Assembly: GCA_003024785.1 (NCBI GenBank)
Contig: PUQB01000296.1
Coordinates: 313,898-377,897, forward strand
Length of the DNA stretch: 64,000 nucleotides
From: Selaginella tamariscina
Taxonomy: Eukaryota; Streptophyta; Lycopodiopsida; Selaginellales; Selaginellaceae
Direction: 5' to 3'
The position numbers and the translations under genes are program-made. Positions 42,953 to 55,727 of this stretch are shown here, piece by piece (the stretch's first letter is position 1; each line of letters starts with the position of its first letter). Below the pieces are notes generated by a model. That model was not told the origin of the DNA. It worked only from the letters and a program-made list of their open reading frames with translations, and searched no databases.

Positions 42953-45900
42953 TTAAGCTTTAGAAAACATACATTCCCTTGCAGTTTTGTTAATCATGAC
43001 TTTATCAACGCTTCTTGACATCCACCCATATTGAATGGATTTAACATTTATAAAACATGCTGGTCTTTTTGATTGGGAGACCATGTTTTCTCTAGGCATC
43101 CATTATATCTTTCGCTCTTCTTCTCGTGTCACCTTTTTTGTGGTTTGAACCATGCAACCTTAACAATACTATTTTTTGTGATTACTTCAGGTGTGTCGAT
43201 AATTTGACCCATCCAAATAGGCTGATTATATGACGCATCTGGAGTAATGAGAACCATCATTAGTTTTTTGAAGATCCTGGCAACAATCAAAGTATGCTTT
43301 AGGTTTTTGGTTCCTTTGTCCAACAAAGTGTGGGGTTTGCACTTCCACATCACTACTGGCTTCTATGTCGTCTATGCTCAGTGATGTCATTTTCAATCTC
43401 CTCTCGCCACCTTGTTTTAGGCCAGAAAGGGTGTTTGTAATTCTGTACTTGTGACAGTAGGCCCTTCCAACTCTCGAACAACAGTCTCCCAATAGTCGAC
43501 CACATGCTTATATAGTTCTGAGTAACCAGATGCCTTATCAGAATTCTTTGGCATCGATTTTTGAACCCATGCCACATATTTTTTTGATGCCATCAATAAT
43601 AACCTCTTGTTCCTTGAGCTGGGCACTCAATGGAATAGGGTCTGGTTGTCCTTCTAGGAGAAGTGGCTTTCCATCCTCTCCACTTTGAAGAGCATTAAGC
43701 CCTCTTCGGTAACCACTCCTGCTCTGATGGCCGTAACTTGTACTGCATAATAGGTATACCATCTCGTATGGAGAAAAAGAATTGTAGCGGCACCAAGGTG
43801 ACCAACTAAAGAATCACTCCCTTCTTTTATATACTCCTTGAAAATTTTTTTGAAGTCTGGCACCTCAGTCACAAGCAAAGCACAACTTTTTTTGGAGATG
43901 CAATTTTCAAAAAGATTCATCATATGCGGTAAGGTAAGTGCACTTGTCCTTTTTGTAGAGTTGGAGACCTTGCTAAAGAACGCATCAATATCTTCATGAG
44001 TGTGACCAACCATAAGGAAACTAAGCGTGATTGTTTCAAACACACCTTTGGCAACAAGCATTGACAAGTATGCTAGCACATATCTAGAAAATAAAAGTAA
44101 GTATGAGCTTGAGAAAACCCTTAAGTAAAATGATTTACCTATTTTTGTTTTCGCCTGCACAATTATCCATCTGTAAAAGCAAATGACGAGGAAGCTTATT
44201 TGATGTTGAGGACACATGTACACTATTTGAGCTAGATCCCTCCACTGAACCAGAACTCTCAACAAGGCCATCTGTTTTCTGTGCAGGCTGTTGACAATGC
44301 CTCTCATATTCCCAAGTAGCCTCAAGTGCAGACGTGTTCATGAGAGCATTATGTAAAGGTTTGAAGGTGTTGTTTTTCTTCACTTTGAGATCACTGATAG
44401 GACTTGTCTGTGAGTGGGCTTCAAGGTTTCTGAAACACATGGCCAACGACCCAATAGTGAAATTGGAGTCGCTAGACCAATGTGGAAGTGAAAAGTGTCC
44501 ATATGACTCACAACCGTGTCCATGTGTTAGCACACCTGTCAATGAAATCGGAAGTTTCATGACATTTCCAAGGCACTTTGGTGTTGCAAAGAGCTTTGGA
44601 ATGCTGGTCTTTGAATGATCCATTTTGTCATGGATCAAGCACAGGTACTCTGATGGGCGTGACACAGAAAGCATGCGGTGTGCATAGTACTGAGACCGGC
44701 AAGTTTGTTGTGCAATCATGTGGGCCTCCATCTCTTTTGAATGGCAGTGATCTCCACCAAGGTTTTTGCACAAGCCTCTACAGCCTTCAATGATGTACAA
44801 GTGTCACACTTGGAAAAGCTAGAGTGTTTTGCAATCTCCACATCCTTAAAATGAGTATTCCATATGTGTTGAAGGTACCAGTGCAGATTGCTTGGAGCCC
44901 CATCAAACTAAGGCACTTGTTCACATGTTCACACAGCTTCAATTGAGTGTAGATTGAAGGCAAAACCTTGAGATTTTCCCTGACCCCTGCATTTGTGGTT
45001 CGGCATTTTGTGAGGCATCCTGTCTGCATTTGCTTCTACAAAAGCCTTGAGTATCTCTATGGCTGCCATGATGTGAGAGCGGGTTTTGACCAAGCGAGTG
45101 TTCCCATGAACTGAGGTTCGCGCTCCATCTAGCCACTCATCCCTCTGACGGTAGAACGTGGTCTTTGGGATCCCGTATATACTGTACCAAGCTTTGAAGC
45201 AGATGGCCACCTTGTTAAATACCATGGATGTACTCTGATAACCTGTGTCCGAGGCCATTCCATCAATACACCCAGTTAGTGCAGCATATACAAACTCATG
45301 CCTTTGCTTTTGGGTGAGCGTACGAAAGACATGTCTACATTGGGTAATTTCATTCCGGTCTGCCATCTGACAACACTTCTTCTTGCAACAGTCAATATTG
45401 GAAATGCTCGTAACACTTTCGGAAGATGTAGGATCCATCTTTACCCTCTTGCTGAAACTTGCAGGGGAAGATCTACAACCCATGAATCGCCTTTTTCTTA
45501 CAATAGGACCAATGCAAGGAACCTCTTCAAATATGAGTTGTTCTTCCGGGTTGTTATTATTGAAATCCAACCCAGAATATGTTGAACCATCTTGCCGTCT
45601 TAATTCAGATGTTCGCCACCTCACGAGGGATCCAGGATACAATTTGCCATTAGGTGAAACCTCTGTCACAACTACACCCACGAAGTCGGACCCTAGTTTC
45701 TCTTCTGACACTGCTTCCATTGGATTTATAGCTGTGATGATGCCTCTTCCGACTTCAATCTCACGAAGAAAGAGAATCACCTCATCCATCACAACAGGCA
45801 AGCCATCATCTAGTAAACTCGTGCTACTATTTGTTTGTGACTCTGCATATTCTGTGTCAACCTTGACTTCATCCAAATTCCACAATACAGGAGAACCCTC

Positions 45901-46083
45901 CTCAAATTCCATTCCCAGAACCTCAACATGCTTGTAAATGGTGTTCACCCATACGTACACACAAGATCCTTGGGCAATATTGTGACATGATGCATTATTA
46001 TCTCGAACTTCCACAGTTCCAGTGCCAACTATCTCGTTGTTCCGAAGAAGACATACTTTATCTCCAGTATCAAACATATTGTC
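42953..46083 (-). pseudogene. DUF7869-type transposase candidate, copy 2 (better preserved)
   Basis: The N-terminal half is one open frame, 46083-44929. It begins DNMFDTGDKVCLLRNNEIVG (beta-rich, KOW-like appearance). Then follow VYVWVNTIYKHVEVLGMEFE, a Cys-rich strip (CCKKKCCQ) and a segment with helix-turn-helix character (YSIYGIPKTTFYRQRDEWLD). After a frameshift the core frame (44800-44139) gives CLIHDKMDHSKTSIPKLFA, TGVLTHGHGCESYGHFSLPH and LLQMDNCAGENKNR. A 55-bp intron (44084-44138) leads to YVLAYLSMLVAKGVF and FLMVGHTHEDIDAFF. The three Asp-containing motifs (about 44617-44643, 44150-44173, 43984-44007) are the candidate catalytic residues. The C-terminal region (KPHTLLDKGTK ... VKVAWFKPQK) ends at 42953. 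Frameshifts remain near 43130, 43420, 43690 and 44870. The family assignment is from motif memory; DDE function is inferred. Confidence 0.75.
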
Positions 46084-47174
46084 CTGCACATAAATAATTG
46101 TATTATTTATGATATCTGTTTATGCAATATTTCTAAGAAATCTGAATTACGGTTACTTAATAATATGCATATGTAATAATACATAATTATGTTTAGAGAT
46201 AATATCTCATGTTTGATTAATACAACTGATGGGCAGGATTAATCCCACCCACGAATCCCTCCGACGAGGAGAGAGTCGGCGGATTAATCCCGCCGCCGAT
46301 CAACCCCTTCGGAGAGAGTCGGCGGGATTAATCCCGCCGCCGACTCAACCCCTTCGGAGAGAGTCGGCGGGATTAATCCCACCTTGGACTCCCTCCGATA
46401 AGGAAGAGCCGGCGGGATTAATCCAGCCGCCTCTTCCTCCTTGGGGGGAGTCCGGCGGATTAATCCCGCCGACTCTCTCCGGCGAGGATGAGTCGGCGGG
46501 ATTAATCCCGCCGACTCTCTCCTCGTCGGAGAGAGATGGCGGGATTAATTCCGCCTTGGACTCCCTACGACAAGGAAGAGCCGGCGGGATTAATCCCGCC
46601 GCCTCTTCCTTGTCAGAGGGAGTCTAAGGCGGGATTAATCCCGCCACAATTCTTACGATGGGGAATGGTGGCGGGATTAAACCCGCACATAACTCTCTCC
46701 AAAACTATGATTTCAAAGAGATCTCGGGATAAATCCTGTCCCCAAATCCTTAAAACAAGGATGTTGGTGGCGAGATTAATCCCACCACCCCTTCCTTGCC
46801 TCCTAAAATGGTTGGCGGGATTAATCCCGCCGACAACTCTTCTAATAAATTCTGGTAACTCTTCATCAGTTAGAAGGTTATCGGCGGGATTAATCCCGCC
46901 ACTCTTTTTCAATGGCGGAGAAGCATTGCCCGAGAGATGGTGGCGGGATTAATCCCGCCACCTCTTTGAAGAGGCAAAAAAGAAATGGCCGGATTAATCC
47001 CGCCGCCCCGGTTAACCTAGAATATTAAGTTAAAAGGATATTTTAAACGGGATAAATCCCTAACGGAATATATTATAATCCTAATGCATTCCTAAACCCC
47101 TAAATTGTAATTTTAAGAGAGAATGTAAGAGAGTGAATCTTTATAAGTATTTTTAAATTTATTATAATACTTAC
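46084..47174 (-). other. Proposed first intron of the transposase gene, copy 2
   Basis: Donor CAA|GTAAGT at 47175/47174 and acceptor TGCAG|GACAAT at 46084/46083 on the minus strand. It contains array A and is 218 bp longer than in copy 1, the extra length being palindromic repeat DNA. Confidence 0.55.
46230..47010. repeat. Palindrome array A, copy 2
   Basis: About 15 copies of GGCGGGATTAATCCCGCC and variants. Nested within it is a 108-bp imperfect palindrome at 46538-46645 centred on one core repeat (46583-46600). Confidence 0.92.
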
Positions 47175-47351
47175 TTGTAAACAGCACTGAAGGTGCCGTG
47201 CTTTCCTATAAAGAATAGCACCCAATTTAATCTCGCTCCTGAGATGATCACTATGAAGAAAAAAGAAGATCTGAAGAGTGAAAAATACAGAAATGAAGAA
47301 ACCCTTGCCGGAGAAAGAAACCAGATCTGAATTTGAGTGGGAAAGTAAATG
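47175..47351 (-). other. Proposed leader exon of the transposase gene, copy 2
   Basis: It corresponds to 11712-11888 of copy 1. It is open in one frame (MHLLSHSNSDL ... RHLQCCLQ) up to the donor, with Q|D joining in phase. Confidence 0.4.
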
Positions 47352-49320
47352 CATTTTCAAATTTACATGTCAGGACCGACAATACATATGTCAGAAATTC
47401 AAATTTTTTAAAAAGAACAGAAAATAAAATTTAAGATGAGTTGACACAAATATCCGACACTCTGACATATATACTCTCCAGTTCCAATGAGTATTTTAAA
47501 ATTGCATTTAATGTTATTCAAGTGATTCAAGCTGTTTAATATTTACGAAATTTTAGACTATATTCTACATTCTTAGTATTCAAGTATATTTATATTATAT
47601 ATATATATATATATAAATATATACTTATACAATAAATAAATTGATATATTATTATGTATCATTTAAAATATATTCATAGTCTGTTTATTATTATTATTTT
47701 CTTAATTACTCGAGTATTTAGTTTTCATTTCCTAGTATCAATGGGATATTCTTTATTAATATTTAAAGAATATTCTAATATTAAACCATGATTATCATAA
47801 TTATTTCAAGAATATTCATGTGTTAAACCTTATTATCAATATTAAATTAATATATATTATTAAAACTATATATGACTATATATTAGATAAAATGATGTAT
47901 TATTATGTATAATTTTAAAATATGTTCATAGTGTGTATATTAATATCATTTCCTTAATTACTTGAGTAATTAATCTTCTTTATATTAATGGGATATTCTT
48001 TATTATTTTCTTATTATTCCAAGAATATTCCAATATTAAACATGATTATGATAATTAATTTAGTTAATTATTTGAGTACTTAATTTATTTTGTATATATT
48101 AATGGGATTTTTCAATTAATTTCTTATTATTTCAAGAATATTTCAATGTTAAACCTTTTTATCAATATTAAATTAATATATATTATTAAAACTATATATG
48201 GCTATATATTAGATATAAAATTATATATTATTATGTATAATTTAAAATATGTTCATAATGTGTTTATTAATATTATTTTTCTTAATTATTCGATGTTTGT
48301 TTTGTACACATATATAAACACAATCATAAATTTACACACGCATTACAAGAACTTACAAAAACACATATGCACATACATGCACAACCCTAAACCAAACTGA
48401 AGAAATATGTTCCTTCTTTATTGAAAACATCATGTTCAACGCATGTATATATGTACTCAATCTGTGTGTATGTAACACATTGAATTTACATGTGTAATAT
48501 TTATATTAAGCTTGTTGGGAGCAAATCCTAAACCCTAAACCCTAAACCCTGTGTATACATGTGTGTACAAAAATAAATTTTCAACACTCTCTCTTCACAC
48601 CATGGATGATCCATCCTAAACCCTAAACCCTAAACCCTAATATGTAACACAATGAATTTACTCATGTAATATGTATGTATGTCTGTGTGTATACACGTGT
48701 GTATGTATATATTATGTGTACTTTCTGTCTTCTCTCATACATACACACCATGCATGATCCATGTTAATATGTACTGTCTCTCTTCTCTCAAACATACACA
48801 CCATGCATGATCTATAATAATATACTCGGTCTCTTTAATATTATGTACTAATATGTATATATGTCTGTGTGTATAATACACACCATGCATGATCCATAAT
48901 ATGTATTGTCTCTCTTCTCTCATATACTATGTATGTATATCTGTGTATAATATGTGTAAGTATATATGTGTACTAATATATGCAATGTGTATAAAAATAA
49001 TTTTTCAACACTCTCTCTTCTCTCATACATATACACCATGCATGATCCATCCTAAATCCAAAACCCTAAACCCTAAACCCTAAACCCATGTAATATGTAT
49101 GTATGTCTGTGTGTATACACATGTGTATGTATATATTATGTGTATTAATATATGCAATGTGTATGTATGTATTGATATACATGAAACTTTAACACTCTCA
49201 TGGACACACACATGTTAAATCCCTGCATGATTTATATTTTTGGGGTGTATGTGATACACCCATGCACATGCACGCGTTAATAATATAATGAAAGAATATT
49301 TGTTTAGGGCGAATCTATAT
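47352..49320. other. Central AT-rich zone of copy 2, no gene, telomere-like repeats
   Basis: Same as 11889-13920, with several deletions (for example near 47580-47620 and 47760-47830). CCCTAAA runs at about 48527-48550, 48614-48640 and 49060-49087; CACCATGCATGATC repeats. Confidence 0.75.
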
Positions 49321-49324
49321 TTTA

Positions 49325-49466
49325 TTCTTTTTAGGGTTTAAGTATATTCTCAGAAGGAATATTCTATTAGGGTTAATATATATATTTAATTCTTTAGGGT
49401 TTAGGTATATTCTTAGGGTTTCAAGAGGCGGCGGCTGTGAAATCGGCGGCGGCGGCTTGCACACAG
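49325..49466 (+). promoter_or_regulatory. Telo-box-rich promoter/leader of the ParB-methyltransferase-like gene, copy 2
   Basis: Three TTAGGGTTT boxes, a GGCGGCGGCTGTGAAATCGG leader and splice donor ACACAG|GTGAG at 49466/49467. The proposed intron runs to 52330. Confidence 0.45.
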
Positions 49467-49469
49467 GTG

Positions 49470-50359
49470 AGATCTGTGTGTGTGTGTGTGTGTATATGTA
49501 TGTATGTATATATGTATAGGAGTGTGCGTATAATTTTATGTGTACCAGTATCTATAAATTTTTTTTTGATCTATCTTCCCCACACACACGCACACTACTT
49601 TATATATATATATATAATCAATGCATATTAACAAATAGTATACAACACTAGTTTATATATATGCTTATATATTCATATGGTCTATATTACACACATATAT
49701 ATGTGTGTGTTTATCTGTATAATTTTATTTATTTATTAGTTTTATCTCTCGCACACACACGCACACTCCTGTGTATATATATGTGTGTGTGTGTGTTTGT
49801 TTATCTGTATGATTTTATTTGTTTCGCTCACACACGCATACACACAATATACATATACACATATATATATACCTATATACATATATACATACATATATTA
49901 TGTGTACCAGTATCTATATAAATTTTTTATTGATCTATCTCTCCCACACACACGCACACTGCTTTACATATATATATATATATAACATTGATTATATAAT
50001 ATATACATATTAACAAATAGTATACAACACTAGTTTATATATATGCTTATATATTCACAGACTCTCTCTCTTTCTCTATGGGTTATATATCTATATACAC
50101 ACATATATATGTGTGTGTTTATCTGTATAATTTTATTTATTTATTAGTTTTATTTTTTCGCACACACACGCACACTCTATGTATATATATGTGTGTGGTG
50201 TGTTTGTTTATCTGTATGATTTATTTGTTTCGCTCACACGCATACACACGATATACATATACACACATATATATACCTATGTACACACATATATTATGTG
50301 TACCAGTACTGTATAATTTTATTTATTTATCTATCTCTTGCACACACACGTACACTCCT

Positions 50360-50428
<69 letters not shown>

Positions 50429-50505
50429 TATATATATGTGTGTGTTTTTATCTGTATAATTTTTTTATTTATTAATTTTTTCTCTCGCACACACGTTAAG
50501 CCCCT
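49470..50505. repeat. TG/CA and TA microsatellite block, copy 2
   Basis: As in copy 1 but with about 300 bp less of the tandem CACACACGCACACTCC-containing segment near its start. It contains a 40-bp (TA)n run near 50385-50425. No coding content. Confidence 0.85.
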
Positions 50506-50506
50506 C

Positions 50507-52032
50507 GAGCGGCGGGATTAATCCCGCCGCTATATGGTTGGGGCCATGGCGGCGGGATTAATCCCGCCGCCGAGGCCCTTCACGCAGGCTATGGGCGGCG
50601 GGATTAATCCCGCCGCTCTAGGACAAACCGAAGAGCGGCGGGATTAATCCCGCCGCCCATGGCCTGCGTGAGGGGCCTCGGCGGCGGGATTAATCCCGCG
50701 CTCACCCATGCCCTGTGCGGAATGCGGCGGGATTTATCTCGCCGGCAATGGCCTGTGTGAATGCCCTAATGGGCGGGATTAATCCCGGCGGATTCCGCGC
50801 AGGGCATTTACAGGGGATGGGCGGCGGGATTAATCCCGCCGCTCATGAGGCTAACCGAAGAGCTTGCATGAAAGATCCTGCACGGAAGGCTAACCGAAGA
50901 GCCTGCATGACATGTCCTGCGCGTAAGCGGCGGGATTAATCCCGCCGCCCAGGAAATTCACGCAGGACATGAACGGCGGGATTAATCCCGCCGCTCTTCG
51001 GTTTGTCCTAGAGGCGGCGGGATTAATCCCGCCGCTCAGGCACTTCCGCAGGATATAAGCGGCGGGATTAATCCCGCCCCCACCCATCCCTGTTCAAAAT
51101 GCCGCAGCCAATATATATGTGTGAGCGCATGATTTACGAGAGGGCGGGGGATTAATCTCTCCGAACCTTCATTGCCCGGTGGCGGGATTAATCCCGCCAC
51201 CCTTTTTTCCTCCATTGGTATGTTGAATCAATCCCGACTAACTCTGTCTGAGACGGAGAAGGTTTACAAAATACCAATGGAGGGAACTGAGAAGGGTGGT
51301 GGGATTAATTTCACCATCCCTTACATGGTGGGCGGGATTAATCCCGCCGCGTACGCATGCCCTGCGCGGAATCGGGCGGGATTTATCCCGCCGCCATTGG
51401 CCTGCCTGAAGGGCCTAGGCGGCGGGATTAATCCCCCGACTAAGGCCCGAGTGAAGGGCCTGGGAGGCGGGATTAATCCGCCGCGACGCCATGCCCTGCG
51501 CGGAATCGGGCGGGATTTATCCCGCCGCCATTGGCCTGCCTGAAGTGCCTAGGCGGCGGGATTAATCCCGCCCGATTCCGCGCAGGGAATTGGCGTCCGG
51601 CGGGATTAATCCCGCCGCATAGGGACCGAGTGAAGGCCCTGGGCGGCGGGATTAATCCCGCCGAGTCTTCAATGCCTGTGGAGGAATGAATCCGCCACCC
51701 TTCCTTTTTTCTCCATTGGTGAGTCGGACCAATCCCAAACGTTTCTGTCTGAGACGTAGAAGGTTTACAACATACCAATGGAGAGAATTGGGAAGGGTGG
51801 GGAAATTCATTTAACCATCCCTTACATGGTGGGCGAGATTAATCCCGCCTCCTTTCTGGAGTCACTGAAGGGGTGTGAGAAATAAATCCTGCCCAGTTCT
51901 CTCTGAGACCGAGAAGGGTGGCAAGATTAATTCCGCACTCCCGTTCAAGGCCTCCAGAAAGGTGGCGAGATTAATCCCGCCCACTCTTTCAGGAGGCATT
52001 GAAGGGGTGGCGAGATTAATCCCGCCGCACCT
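50507..52032. repeat. Palindrome array B, copy 2
   Basis: About 27 core palindromes. It includes a copy-2-specific 150-bp hairpin at 50551-50700 (loop about 50620-50631) and lacks one block present in copy 1 (compare 51430-51490 with 16030-16135). Confidence 0.92.
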
Positions 52033-52140
52033 TCCATGTGAATATATATGTGTATTAGTATATATAAGTTGCATATCTCATTTTATTTACTTTTATCATC
52101 TTATCATAATATTTCGAGTAAAAGCTAGGAATCTATGTAA

Positions 52141-52227
52141 AACTGTCCAGAGCTCACATTTGTGGTGGTTCTAAAACGAAATGTTATCTTTCTTTTGCAC
52201 TAGCACAAATGTGAGCTTCGGACAGTT
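52141..52227 (+). ncRNA. Intronic stem-loop, copy 2
   Basis: Arms 52141-52164 and 52204-52227, the same 24-bp stem with two mismatches as 16769-16855. The loop differs by one base. Confidence 0.45.
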
Positions 52228-52330
52228 AATTACGTCTACTTCTCTCTGTGTATTATTTTTGTATATTCGGGTTTATACAAGTGTGTGTGCGTTTTTATAT
52301 GATTTGTATTCATAGTGTATTATTTTGCAG

Positions 52331-55300
52331 AAGGACGATTTGATCAAACAAGGAGATCGAGTCATTAGTATGGAGTCGTCGTCAAATTCTGGGTAAGAAT
52401 TAAAATAAAATCTGTTATACTCGGATACTTGAACTAATCATTTTTGTATTCAGATGTGGAATTGAGGTGACATTAAAGACAAGAGCAGGAGAAGAGATGG
52501 GCAGGGGGATTCTGGAATCAACTTGGCCATATTTTAAGATAAATGGGAAGCGCATTGGAGCAACCATGGTTGCTGTCAAATTAACCTCTGTCACATCTCA
52601 TGGACAAGCAAAACAATGGAAAGTAGATTCGCTAGTCAAGCACCCGAAAGCAGGCTGCGAACCCAGATTGGACGATGCTCGACAGATATGCCTTGTTCCA
52701 TCCAATGTCACGTTCTCGGATCCAGAGGTCGTCAGTTACAACATTAATTTCGGGTGGTTTTGTCGACTTGTGGATAATGACGTTCACGTGTTCACTAATG
52801 ATGTTGACCTTGGAGTTCTTCTTCAACTCAACGAAAGCCCATCTATGGAGGGGATCCATCTGGATGTCTACTTCGAAGATCTTCAGACTCATCGAGTAGG
52901 TGTATTGTCAGGAGATATTGCTTCACAATACAGAAAATCAGCAAGTGGAGCAATCTTCCCTCTTCACATTGAAGAAGAACACAGCGACATCATAAGGAGA
53001 TTGAGAGGGTGGCTCGGTCTCAGGTTCTCTACAGATCACGTTCAATTTGCTTAGGAAGCTTCGGGAGCTGGAAGAGTGTGCCGAGAACACTAGAACAGCT
53101 GCAGTCGGGGATCACACATGTTGATTCGGATCGCAAAAGAAAATCATCAATCGTTTTGTCAGCTGCACCTGTGGCATCTCATGCTGCAATAAGTCACAAG
53201 GAAATGATGTTGGATGATAAGATTTATCCTTGTAGGGTTAAATATTGCAGCGTCAACCCAAACTTCAATTACAGGCCACTCAACCAGGAACGTGTAGCTG
53301 AGCTCATGGAGAAGATGAAGGACGACAATTCTTATACCGTTCCACATAATGCTGTTTTGTGTCCATACTATGAAAGAAGGAAGGGCGCTGACAAAGTCTG
53401 GATCACAACACCAGAACAACTCATGAAGATTCAGACGGAGAATAAAAATCTATCAAGTACTACATCATTAGTGGCCAGCACACAATAACGGCAGCCCAAC
53501 GACTTCTCGATGAACACAACAAAGGAACGATGGCAACAAAACTTTCCGAGCATACCCGTGAGAAGCTGACAAAAAGATCGGCGTTTTTAGCTAAGCCGAA
53601 TCTCACAATCGAGCAGTACCATAAGTTATCGGCGGAATGGGACGCTGCCGACACCAACCACTACAACAGCAAAATATGGGAGAAGTTTAAACACACGCGA
53701 GCCGTGTGGGAATCTCTTCAGCGACCACAAAGAGCTACCGCAGGGAATACACAATCTGCGGAATACCGGGTAAGCAAATTGTTTGGGCGGGATTTATCTC
53801 GCCGGTATATTAATCTGTCTTTTTCCTCAGAGAGTTGAAGAAATTGCAGCAGTTGATTTTGCCCAGGTGGGCGGGAAGGAAACATCCTTTCTGATGATGT
53901 TGATTTCTTGCCCCGAAGATAGGATCTTTGCCAAATGGTTGGGGATTATGGAATCCTTTTCAAAAGGAACACTGAAGAAGAAGCAGACAAGTGAAGGGGA
54001 GCCCTCAGAAAAGTCTGCAAAGAAACCCAGTAAGACGCCGAAGGCTAAGTCTGTTCAATCTACAAAGGATGTAGACAACGATTTCAAGCTCACATGGTTG
54101 AAGCCTTTAAATGGAACAACGATGGAGGAGATGGAAGTCTTGGCTGATTTGGTGATCGATGGCAAACTACAAATTAATAACAGCAGCCCAACCTCTCCTT
54201 TTCATCTCAAGGCAATGGAGTTGAAGACGGTCAGGCATTTCAAGGAGTGGTTGGGAATACACTGCCACAAACTGGGTTGGACCTCGACTTCAACATATGA
54301 AGAGGTCAGCAAATATTTGCATGTGACGAACGATGATATGCTTGTCGAATGGGTGAACCAATCGGAAGATCTAGGCAAGAATCTATTGCACGCCAACGCC
54401 AAAAAGGAGAACATTGGGATGACGCCTTCTCTTATGGCAGTCCTTCAGCAGCGGAGAACCGAATTGAACCTTATAAAGGAGGATGCTACGAATCACGACA
54501 AGCCCTACAGATGTTTGTTGTTAGATTCGGAGACTTTATGGGGTAACATCACTGCTTGTAGGAAACCGTTTCAATTGTTCGTGATGGATCGGCGGGTGTC
54601 AAAAAATCTTTCGACAGATAGGGCACTAGAGGATCTGGTGGAGAAACTTAGCCGTGCAAGCATATACATAGAAGGTATTTATTATTGAATTCATGCTTGC
54701 GCTCTTCACTGATACCTACTTTTTCAGGTATTTATTTCTTGATTCTTGCTCATGTCACCGATACTTTTGCCTTCGCCTTCGCCAAGAAGAATAGACATCG
54801 TTGGACAGGATTTTATATGAACGATGCTAATCCCAAGTGCATTGATACGTTGTTCACTTGGTTGTTAGGAATGCGCCAAACAATTTCAAGCTTCCAAATG
54901 ACTGGCCAGGCATCTGTTTGCACTCCAACGGCCCTGAACCTCCATCCGATACACCGATAGGTATGAGTGACGTATTCGGCAATGTACGTTATCCAAACAT
55001 TACAAGTCAAGCGGCACGGAGCATCGTCAACTTGATCAGGGGTCCTCACAGTGATGCGTGGGTTTTTGACTACTGCACTAGGGGGTCCGTCTTGAAGGAG
55101 TGTTACCTTCGGCATACATGTGTGTTTGCCGTTGAAAAGGATAAGACCATGGTTGAGGACCTGAACAAGTGGATAGATTGGGTCTCAACTGAGTACCCCA
55201 ACGAATCCATAAAGGCGTATTTGAGAAAGTTCCCTCCAGATAAGTGCGATAGCTCTGAAGGTGAATCTGGTTCAATCTCGGAGTCTGAGAACGAACTTCA

Positions 55301-55496
55301 ATCAGATATTAGACCGGAAGTTATCTCGAGGAGTACAGAACATTCGCACACTCCAGGACCCATGGAAACATCAATAGAAGATGCAGAAGATCTTGAACCA
55401 TCTCACAAGCGGCTTAGACCTTCTTCGCCTCACTCAGAAGGTAATAGCGAAGAAGAATTGATAATGAATTGTAGAGTGATGAATAGTTGTAAATGA
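52331..55496 (+). pseudogene. ParB-like plus amino-methyltransferase-like gene, copy 2
   Basis: Exon starts at 52331, ATG 52370; introns 52393-52453, 53770-53830 and 54675-54727. The N-terminal domain (GIEVTLKTRAGEEMGRGILE ... IFPLHIEEEHSDIIRRLRGW) is longer than in copy 1 but stops at 53054; a coiled-coil stretch (LLRKLRELEECAENTRTA) follows in another frame. ParB-like core: VNPNFNYRPLNQERVAELME at about 53255-53315, and after a shift YIISGQHTITAAQRLLDEH at about 53460-53517. The methyltransferase-like part has LLLDSETLWG (54513-54543) and, in the open frame 54858-55496, ITSQAARSIVNLIRGPHSDA, VFDYCTRGSVLKECYLRHTC and FAVEKDK. This resembles beta-class motif X/I (…LDPFxGSGTT…xGIE). The canonical DPPY is absent, so catalysis is doubtful. 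An acidic C-terminus with a possible basic patch (HKRLRPSS) ends the protein. Confidence 0.62.
53770..53830 (+). other. 61-bp intron carrying one palindrome copy
   Basis: GTAAGC ... TCCTCAG. It contains GGGCGGGATTTATCTCGCC, a variant of the array palindrome, well away from arrays A and B. Same in copy 1 (18394-18454). Confidence 0.7.
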
Positions 55497-55727
55497 GTGT
55501 AACATAAGGCATTTTTGTATATTTCTTTTATATTTGTACAGAAAATAAATTCTCAAGGATTAATGAAGCTTTTAGTTCAAACATGGGTCACACATTAACA
55601 AGGTAAATAATATACCTTGATAATTTTAAGGTCAGCTAATTATCATTTTGCAGATGTAATGAAATAATTGAGAACATGGATTTTCAGCATTGCATGAGGT
55701 AAGAGAGGGGTTTGGCGACAATTTCTT

